From an uncultured Eubacteriales bacterium (GTDB lineage: Bacteria; Bacillota; Clostridia; Christensenellales; Aristaeellaceae), in NCBI GenBank assembly GCA_902801165.1, contig CADCHI010000002.1, positions 62,001-126,000 on the forward strand: a DNA stretch of 64,000 nt, read 5' to 3'. Positions 58,534 to 64,000 of the stretch are shown one piece after another. A program made the translations under genes and the position numbers. The notes beneath the pieces are model-generated. The model saw only the letters and a list, made by a program, of their open reading frames with translations. It made no database searches and was not told the origin of the DNA. How positions within the stretch are numbered: the first letter of the stretch is position 1; every line of letters begins with the position of its first letter.

Positions 58534-59682
58534 TCATCCCTCGACGATGATCATTTCCGTGCCCTCGACGCACTCGTTCACCAGCGCCTCCACGTCCAGC
58601 TTTGCCTCGGCCTTCGGCATGTTCTCCAGCTTGGGCTTGGTCACGGGATGCCGGGGCGTGAACACAGTGCAGCAGTCCTCGTAGGGCAGTATGGAGGTCT
58701 CGTAGGTGTCGATTTTCTCCGCGATGGCCATGATCTCCGTCTTGTCGTTGCCGATCAGCGGGCGGAACACGGGCATGTTCACCACGGCGTCGGTGCAGCC
58801 CAGCGCCTCCATGGTCTGGGAGGCCACCTGGCCGAGGCTCTCGCCGGTAATCAGCGCCTGGGCGCCGAACTGGCGGGCGATCTTCTCCGCGATGCGCATC
58901 ATGAAGCGGCGGGTGATCAGCGTGCCCAGCTCCTCCGGGCACTTCTCGTGGATCTCCAGCTGGCACTTGGTGAAGGGCACCATGTACACGCGCATGCCGC
59001 CCATGTACCACGCCAGCTTCTTCGCCAGCTGCAGCACCTTGTCCCTGGCCAGTTCACCGGTATACGGCGGGCTCTGGAAGTGGATGGCGCACATCCGCAC
59101 GCCGCGCTTCATCATCTGGTAGCCCGCCACCGGGGAATCGATGCCGCCGGAGAGCAGCAGCGCCGCCTTGCCGCCGGTACCCATGGGCATGCCGCCCACG
59201 GCCATGATCTCGTCCACGCAGATGTAGGCGTTGTCCCGGATCTCCACCATCAGCCTGTGCTGGGGCTTGTGCACGTCCACGGACAGGTTGGGGTTGCTCT
59301 CCAGCACCCGGTGCCCGATTTCCATGGCGATCTCCATGCTGTTCATCGGGAACTTCTTGTCGCTGCGCTTGCCGAACACCTTGAAGGTGCCGGAATAGCC
59401 CGCCATCAGCTTCTCGCACTGCTGGGCGATGACCTCGAAATCCTTCTCCATCTCCACAGCGGGGCTGACGGAATACACGCCGAAGACCTTGGTGACCCGG
59501 TCGATGCAGGCCTGCAGGTCGGTGAACTGGGACACGTACACCCGGGAATCGGACAACCAGACGTGACCGCCCAGGGGCTTGACCACGCGCTTGATGTTGT
59601 CCGTGAGAACCTTCAAAAAGTGAGGGCGGTTCGCGCCCTTGAGAAATACCTCGCCGTACCTGACGAGCAATACGTCCTGCAT
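58534..59682 (-). CDS. thiI: tRNA 4-thiouridine synthase ThiI
   Basis: Adenylates U8 of tRNA and transfers sulfur from a cysteine-desulfurase persulfide. The 382 residues hold an N-terminal ferredoxin-like/THUMP region (to about 170) and a PP-loop ATP pyrophosphatase with LLSGGIDSPVAGY (about 180-192). The C-terminal rhodanese domain of enterobacterial ThiI is absent, as usual in Firmicutes. The ATG at 59682 (MQDVLLVRYGE) follows AAAGGAGATAGCAATCAC. The cysteine desulfurase gene ends 7 bp upstream, an operon that provides the sulfur donor. Confidence 0.94.
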   Translation of the reverse strand: MQDVLLVRYGEVFLKGANRPHFLKVLTDNIKRVVKPLGGHVWLSDSRVYVSQFTDLQACIDRVTKVFGVYSVSPAVEMEKDFEVIAQQCEKLMAGYSGTFKVFGKRSDKKFPMNSMEIAMEIGHRVLESNPNLSVDVHKPQHRLMVEIRDNAYICVDEIMAVGGMPMGTGGKAALLLSGGIDSPVAGYQMMKRGVRMCAIHFQSPPYTGELARDKVLQLAKKLAWYMGGMRVYMVPFTKCQLEIHEKCPEELGTLITRRFMMRIAEKIARQFGAQALITGESLGQVASQTMEALGCTDAVVNMPVFRPLIGNDKTEIMAIAEKIDTYETSILPYEDCCTVFTPRHPVTKPKLENMPKAEAKLDVEALVNECVEGTEMIIVEG

Positions 59683-59689
59683 GTGATTG

Positions 59690-60832
59690 CTATCTCCTTT
59701 TGAATCGCCGCAGCTGGTCGTACAGCGTGCCGATCTTCGCGGCGGCATAATCGATTTCCTCTTCGGTGGTATGGGGACTCAGGCTGAAGCGCACAGCCCA
59801 CTCCGCCACCGACGGCTTGATGCCCATGCTCACCAGCACCGAGCTGACCTTCAGCTTCTTCGACGAGCAGGCCGAGCCGGTGGACACATAGACGCCCTCG
59901 CCCTCCAGCGCGTGGAGCATCACCTCACCCCGCACGTCCGGGAAGCCGATGTTGACGATGTGCGGCGCGGCCACCTCCGGCTCCGGTCCGTTGACCAGCG
60001 CCTCCGGCACGGCACGCTTTATCGCCTCGACGAGGCGCAGTTTCTTTGCCATCAGCATCGCCGGCATCTCCGGGCCCATGGCCCGCATCTCCAGGACCGC
60101 GGCGTTCAGCCCCGCGATGCCCGGGGTGTTCTCGGTGCCGGACCGCAGCCCGGACTCCTGGCCGCCGCCGATGTGCTGGGGTTTCAGGCGAACGCCCTTC
60201 TTCACTATCAAAGCCCCGATGCCCTTCGGGCCGTGGATCTTGTGGCCGCTCAGGGTATACATGTCGGCCCACTTCATGTCAAAGGGCACCCGCAGGAAGC
60301 CCTGCACGCCGTCCACGTGGATCAGCGCCCGCCCGTTGACGACCCTGTGCAGGCGCTCCGCGTCCAGCAGCGCGCCGGTCTCGTTGTTCACCTGCATGCA
60401 GCTGACCAGGGAGGCCCCATCGTTCAGGGCGGCCTCCAACTCGTCCCAGCGCAGTTCGCCGGTTCCGGTGACGCCGATCACCCGCACGTCGTGCCCCTGT
60501 TCCTTCAGCGCGTCAAATGCGGCACGCACGGAGGGGTGCTCCACCGCGCTGACGGCCACCACCTGCCTGCCGCGCATGCGGCCCACCGCGCCCAGCACGG
60601 CCAGGTTGTTGGCCTCGGTCCCGCCGGAGGTAAAGGTTACCTCGCAGCCCTCGCCATGCACCGCGTCCAGCAGGTTCTCCCGCGCTTCGCGCAGGAAACG
60701 AAAGGCCTCCACCGCCGGTTTATAGACGGAGGAGGGATTGAAGTAGCCTTCGTTCAAACACTGCGTCATCGCCTCCACCGCCGCGGAACACGGGCGGGTG
60801 GTGGCGCTGTTGTCAAGATATGCTTGCGCCAT
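59690..60832 (-). CDS. iscS: Cysteine desulfurase (IscS/NifS-type)
   Basis: PLP enzyme that converts cysteine to alanine and an enzyme persulfide. The 380 residues show AYLDNSATTRP at the start, SGGTEANNLA, VEHPSVRAA, the PLP Lys in LSGHKIHGPKG (near 200) and the active Cys loop STGSACSSKK (near 320). The start ATG at 60832 overlaps the end of the upstream membrane-protein gene by 20 bp and has only a weak RBS, suggesting coupling. The pairing with thiI points to tRNA thiolation as a main job. Confidence 0.94.
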   Translation of the reverse strand: MAQAYLDNSATTRPCSAAVEAMTQCLNEGYFNPSSVYKPAVEAFRFLREARENLLDAVHGEGCEVTFTSGGTEANNLAVLGAVGRMRGRQVVAVSAVEHPSVRAAFDALKEQGHDVRVIGVTGTGELRWDELEAALNDGASLVSCMQVNNETGALLDAERLHRVVNGRALIHVDGVQGFLRVPFDMKWADMYTLSGHKIHGPKGIGALIVKKGVRLKPQHIGGGQESGLRSGTENTPGIAGLNAAVLEMRAMGPEMPAMLMAKKLRLVEAIKRAVPEALVNGPEPEVAAPHIVNIGFPDVRGEVMLHALEGEGVYVSTGSACSSKKLKVSSVLVSMGIKPSVAEWAVRFSLSPHTTEEEIDYAAAKIGTLYDQLRRFKRR

Positions 60833-61409
60833 AGTTCTGCTTGCCGTCGGCCTCATACCAGACGCCCTTCTGGAGATAGTTCTTGCTGCGGATCATGGCG
60901 ACCATTTCCTTGGTCAGCTCCAGGATGATCACGTGCTTGAGGCCCTTTCTCTGAAAATAGAAGAAATACAGGTTCGCCTCGCGGTTCACAAACCAGTTGT
61001 GCCGCTTGATCTGGGGCTCGTTCAGCGTCTTGAGGAAGGCCGGTCCGGCGGCGGGGCCGCAGCGGATGACGTCCTTCATATCCAGTGCCGTCAGATACTT
61101 CCTGCGCTTGTTGTTCAGCACCCGGGAGACGTCCAGATTGCCATTGGTGAAGGTATAGTCATACTCCACGCGGCAGGAATCGGAGCCGCGCCAGATCAGG
61201 AAGGCCGCGCCGCCGAAGACCAGCGTGAGCAGCAGGCTCTGCCACGAAAACACCATGCCGCCCGTCTCCGGGTTGACGCCGATAACGTTGGCCAGGGACA
61301 TCGCCGCGACCAGCGCGAAGATCGCGATCACGACCCAGCACAGGTAATACAAGACCGTGAACATGCCCTGCTTTCTGCGCACGGCATAGGTCTCCAGAAA
61401 ATCATCCAT
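60813..61409 (-). CDS. Membrane protein with two N-terminal helices (DUF6106-like)
   Basis: A 198-residue protein with two adjacent hydrophobic segments at about residues 17-43 and 54-74. They are followed by a soluble basic domain (about 80-198) that includes VEYDYTFTNGNLDVSRVLNNKRRK and a motif-poor C terminus. It resembles clostridial proteins labelled DUF6106, a recollection I cannot verify. The ATG at 61409 has GGAGGTGCACAAAA upstream. First gene of the operon with iscS and thiI; a functional link is not evident. Confidence 0.7.
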   Translation of the reverse strand: MDDFLETYAVRRKQGMFTVLYYLCWVVIAIFALVAAMSLANVIGVNPETGGMVFSWQSLLLTLVFGGAAFLIWRGSDSCRVEYDYTFTNGNLDVSRVLNNKRRKYLTALDMKDVIRCGPAAGPAFLKTLNEPQIKRHNWFVNREANLYFFYFQRKGLKHVIILELTKEMVAMIRSKNYLQKGVWYEADGKQNYGASIS

Positions 61410-61530
61410 TTTTGTGCACCTCCAGCCCGCGAACCGGACGCGCCGGTTCATGGTCAAACTTATACAAATACAATTATATCATAATTTTCAGGATTGTCGA
61501 TAGTTAAACAAAAAATTGACCAACATTTCT

Positions 61531-61559
61531 TTGCGCCTGCGAGGCGTATGTGGTATACT
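61531..61559 (+). promoter_or_regulatory. Weak promoter of the zinc-ribbon protein gene
   Basis: -35 TTGCGC (61531-61536), a 17-bp spacer and -10 TATACT (61554-61559), 70 bp before the start. Confidence 0.35.
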
Positions 61560-61628
61560 ATAAAATGAGTTTAAATACACCATCCTGCGGCGTATACTGC
61601 CGCGTTCGGAAGAAACAGGAGGCCCAAT

Positions 61629-63011
61629 TTGAAGTGTCCCTATTGCGGCAGCGTGTGCGCCGACGACGCGCTCTACTGCCCCAGCTGCAAGCAGCCGCTG
61701 CCCAACGCCGAGGGCGGCGTCGCCGGCGTCGAAGCCCATGAGCGCCGCCACCGGCGCACACCCATGGAGAAGGCCGCCGTCGCCGTCGCGGCGGTGCTGT
61801 TCGTCGTCGTGCTCTCCGTCGGCGCCTACAAGCTGATCAGCTGGATCAGGAACTACCAGCTCACGCGGCTCTACACCCGAGGCGCCTACGCCCCCACGCT
61901 GTCGCTGGTCCAGATGGACGACCTGCGCCAGGGTCACGCCGTCATATTCTACGGCAAAGACGGCGACCAGATCTACCTGCCGGAGATGGACCGCTCCCTG
62001 GCCATCTCCGGCGGCGTGGCGCGCCTGGAGATCGCCGATTCCGACTGGTTCGGCCTGAACGTGACCGACGTGGAATACGCCGACGTCACGCTCTCCCCCA
62101 TGCTGATCACCGAAAAGGGCGTCAAGACCAAGCTGCCCCAGTTCAACTTCCAGATCGACGTTCCCGAATCGCCGCTGCTGGTAAAGAGCCCCGCTTCCGA
62201 GCGCGTCACCGTGGTCACCGGCATCTATCCACTTGAATTGAACGTCGTGCCCGGCAGCACGGTGTTCGTCAACGGCGAGGACGTCACCTCCTCCGTGGAC
62301 CGCAGCGGCCTGCTCTCGACTTATGTGAGCGTGAAGCCCATCGGCGACAACGTGATCACGCTGATCATCCGCACACCCCGCCACCGTGAGCGCCGCAGCG
62401 AGCTGGTCATCTACCGCCAGCACTACGACATCGAGTTGGAGCTGGACACCACTGTCAGCGACCAGAGCTCCGCCCGCACCATGGCGGTCACCGGCACCAC
62501 CGAGCCGGGCGCCACGATCTCCGTGGACACCGACTACATCCCCGAGAGCCTGTCCGTGGACATGCAGACCGGCCGGTTCTCCTTCATCTCCCGCTTTACC
62601 ACCTACGGCGAGAACATCATCCGCTTCCGAGCCTCCAAGGAGGGCAAGGAGGACGCGGTGATCAGCTTCCCGGTGAACTACAGGCCGTCCCTGGCAGAAA
62701 TGCGCGACCGCGCCTGGGCCATGGATTACCCGCAGCTGCGCCTCATGTTTGAGAACTGGCGCTACCAGAGCTTCGCCTGCAAGGGCAAGCTGATCGACAG
62801 CTTCACCGACGACGAGACCGGCTCCCGCTACCTGGTCATGGACGTGGGCACCGACGAGCCGCAGTACCTGCTCCTGGACAACCAGACCACCATCACCTCG
62901 CCGACGCTGGGCCGCAATTACACCGCCTACGCCTATGTGGACGGCCAGCACATGTACAACTCCCAGTACTATCCGCGCCTGATCGCGCTGTACATGGACG
63001 TGGTGGACTGA
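61629..63011 (+). CDS. Zinc-ribbon membrane-anchored protein with extracytoplasmic domain
   Basis: A 460-residue protein. Residues 1-20 form a zinc ribbon (CPYCGS and CPSCKQ), residues about 30-45 are basic, one transmembrane helix lies at about 48-68 (AAVAVAAVLFVVVLSVGAY), and about 390 residues follow, presumably outside. The outer part contains beta-rich Ig/PEGA-like units (VTVVTGIYPLELNVVPGST; MAVTGTTEPGATISV). The architecture recalls TcaA/YvbJ-type proteins with a cytoplasmic zinc ribbon. The start is TTG at 61629, 6 bases after AGGAGG. A terminator follows; monocistronic. Function unknown. Confidence 0.78.
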   Translation: MKCPYCGSVCADDALYCPSCKQPLPNAEGGVAGVEAHERRHRRTPMEKAAVAVAAVLFVVVLSVGAYKLISWIRNYQLTRLYTRGAYAPTLSLVQMDDLRQGHAVIFYGKDGDQIYLPEMDRSLAISGGVARLEIADSDWFGLNVTDVEYADVTLSPMLITEKGVKTKLPQFNFQIDVPESPLLVKSPASERVTVVTGIYPLELNVVPGSTVFVNGEDVTSSVDRSGLLSTYVSVKPIGDNVITLIIRTPRHRERRSELVIYRQHYDIELELDTTVSDQSSARTMAVTGTTEPGATISVDTDYIPESLSVDMQTGRFSFISRFTTYGENIIRFRASKEGKEDAVISFPVNYRPSLAEMRDRAWAMDYPQLRLMFENWRYQSFACKGKLIDSFTDDETGSRYLVMDVGTDEPQYLLLDNQTTITSPTLGRNYTAYAYVDGQHMYNSQYYPRLIALYMDVVD

Positions 63012-63037
63012 CATCAATCTTTGTATCCCTTGACACG

Positions 63038-63073
63038 CCGCCCCGCGGGCTTATGCCTGCGGGGCGGTTTTAT
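63038..63073 (+). terminator. Terminator of the zinc-ribbon protein gene
   Basis: CCGCCCCGCGGGC pairs with GCCTGCGGGGCGG around TTAT, followed by TTTTAT. Confidence 0.75.
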
Positions 63074-63156
63074 GCCTTGGATGCGCTGCGCCAAATCCTA
63101 TGGGCTCGCCTCCGGCAGCGGAGTCAAAAAATATTAACAAAACTTTCCCGATGCGG

Positions 63157-63185
63157 TTGAACCATCGGGCCGTTCATGTTATAAT
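63157..63185 (+). promoter_or_regulatory. Promoter of the small GNAT gene
   Basis: -35 TTGAAC (63157-63162), a 17-bp spacer and a perfect -10 TATAAT (63180-63185), 31 bp before the ATG. Confidence 0.68.
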
Positions 63186-63216
63186 TGTGCTATCAATTCC
63201 GAAAGGCGGTCATTCT

Positions 63217-63654
63217 ATGAATATCAATATACGCAGGTGCATGGTCTCTGACACGAAGCCGATCTACGACCTCTGTATTTCCGAGCTCGGCTACGACTTC
63301 CCCATTGAGCAGATCGAAACCAACATCCGGCGCATGATGGGCGAGTCGAACAACCTGCTGCTGGTGGCGGAGCGCGGCAACGAGGTGGTCGGGTTCATCC
63401 ACGCCCACAGCCATGAGCCCGTATACGCGCCGCCGATGAAGAGCGTCGTCGCCCTGGCGGTGCGCCCTGAGTACCGCAACCACGGCCTGGGCCACATGCT
63501 GGTGGCCGCCGTCGAGGATTGGGCCCGGGAGACCGGTGCCGCCGGCGTGCGCGTGAACTCCAACGAGAACATGAACAGCGCCCTGCACTTCTACAAGTCC
63601 ATGGGCTTTGAATACATCAAGACCCAGTACAACTTCCGCAAGATGCTGAAGTGA
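63217..63654 (+). CDS. GNAT-family N-acetyltransferase
   Basis: A 145-residue single-domain acetyltransferase. Motif A reads VVALAVRPEYRNHGLGHMLVAA, with the acetyl-CoA loop R-N-H-G-L-G, and motif B reads ALHFYKSMGFEY near the C terminus. The substrate is unknown; the size fits small-molecule or aminoglycoside-type acetyltransferases and RimI-like enzymes equally. The ATG at 63217 follows AAAGGCGGTCATTCT; the open frame back to 63100 includes the promoter and is rejected. Confidence 0.9.
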   Translation: MNINIRRCMVSDTKPIYDLCISELGYDFPIEQIETNIRRMMGESNNLLLVAERGNEVVGFIHAHSHEPVYAPPMKSVVALAVRPEYRNHGLGHMLVAAVEDWARETGAAGVRVNSNENMNSALHFYKSMGFEYIKTQYNFRKMLK

Positions 63655-63748
63655 TTTCCCCAGGGACGTTCGCAGAGGGGCGGCGCGTCCACAATTCGCA
63701 CTTACCCGAAAGATGTCCCGGTTTTCTCAACCATGTTCTATTCCAAAT

Positions 63749-63776
63749 GAAAACGCCGGCTCAAACCGGCGTTTTC
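63749..63776. terminator. Bidirectional terminator
   Basis: GAAAACGCCGG pairs perfectly with CCGGCGTTTTC around CTCAAA, with T-runs on both strands. It separates the convergent GNAT and the partial gene at the window end. Confidence 0.78.
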
Positions 63777-63806
63777 GATGTGTCTATTGTCTATTGGTAT
63801 CGGTTG

Positions 63807-64000
63807 TCAGTCGAACGCGCACTCCAGGGAGAGGTGCTCGCCCGTCTTCTTGTCGGTGATCGCCGTGGCGGTGCCGATGCGCGTCAGCACCTCGTCCGCG
63901 GCGGCCTTGGACTTGGAATAGCCGTTGACGGTGTCCAGCGTGTAGGTCTCGTCCGCCTCGGCCTTCGTCGCGAAGGCCTCCTGGTCCAGCCTGTAGACGG
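63807..64000 (-). CDS. 3' end of an unidentified gene (truncated by the window)
   Basis: The last 64 codons of a minus-strand frame ending at TGA (63807-63809). The visible residues include YTLDTVNGYSKSKAAADEVL and the end HLSLECAFD. The composition is coding-like (GC-rich third positions) and a terminator follows at the right distance. Too short to assign a family. Confidence 0.65.
   Translation of the reverse strand, partial: VYRLDQEAFATKAEADETYTLDTVNGYSKSKAAADEVLTRIGTATAITDKKTGEHLSLECAFD

Noticed and set aside
1-64000. Mobile elements, phage genes, rRNA and tRNA
   Set aside because: No transposase, integrase, phage structural protein, rRNA segment or cloverleaf was recognised. Absence by eye does not exclude a missed tRNA.

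Overview
The window is a continuous, GC-rich (by eye about 60-65% G+C) chromosomal segment of a spore-forming Clostridia-type Firmicute. Evidence for this is the ctsR-mcsA-mcsB-clpC heat-shock operon with a CtsR operator, spoVT, an uninterrupted sigK, strong GGAGG ribosome sites with frequent GTG/TTG starts, a Gram-positive LexA box at dinB, and several large exported wall-type proteins. I see no prophage, transposase, CRISPR array, rRNA or tRNA. A genus cannot be named from this sequence alone; a high-GC gut clostridium is a reasonable guess.

Layout. 0-6.8 kb: 3' part of a class A penicillin-binding protein, convergent with the ctsR operon. 6.9-12 kb: mtnN, an ispDF fusion, rqcP, hup, yabN-type mazG and spoVT, an order partly shared with the spoVT-yabN-yabO region of Bacillus. 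12-19 kb: an amidohydrolase, a ferredoxin-thioredoxin-reductase-like mini-protein, a PrsA-type foldase and a K+ uptake (ktrAB)/sugar kinase operon. 19-22 kb: a LexA-controlled dinB cassette ending in a two-OB-fold SSB-like gene. 22-26.7 kb: a 1556-residue exported protein with peptidoglycan-binding modules and two long acidic Pro/Tyr repeat tracts. 26.8-30 kb: M18 aminopeptidase and a DUF4432 epimerase-like operon. 30-34 kb: a 1360-residue exported protein with nine Ig-like domains and a C-terminal NlpC/P60-like region. 34-41.5 kb: exonuclease, PatB-type lyase, lipid kinase, and a sirtuin/DNA glycosylase/nucleoside phosphorylase/CPBP operon. 41.5-47.4 kb: a type IIA topoisomerase pair with grpB between them and a divergent Qnr-sized pentapeptide-repeat protein. 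47.5-53.5 kb: a MazG-like pyrophosphatase, GNAT, dapA, a DprA-like protein, sigK, mltG and ylbF. 53.7-61.5 kb: RNase J, thioredoxin, an MrfA-type helicase, thiI and iscS. The last part holds a zinc-ribbon membrane protein, a GNAT and the 3' end of an unknown gene.

Functional threads. Several genes concern the envelope (PBP, foldase lipoprotein, two large exported proteins, MltG). Others concern DNA repair and topology (dinB cassette, deoxyinosine glycosylase, MrfA helicase, topoisomerase, HU, DprA-like) or nucleotide hygiene (two MazG-type proteins, Nudix, MTA/SAH nucleosidase). IscS and ThiI lie side by side and form a sulfur relay to tRNA.

Non-coding interest lies in a pair of dispersed elements with matching terminal inverted repeats (18947-19108 and 29759-29887), a 75-bp palindromic element, two 7-bp-periodic intergenic tracts, and a switch-like pair of hairpins before a GNAT gene. 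No single new defence or biosynthetic system is obvious. The strongest candidates for a second look are the repeat-rich wall protein, the Qnr-like gene facing the topoisomerase operon, the SOS cassette and the inverted-repeat elements.
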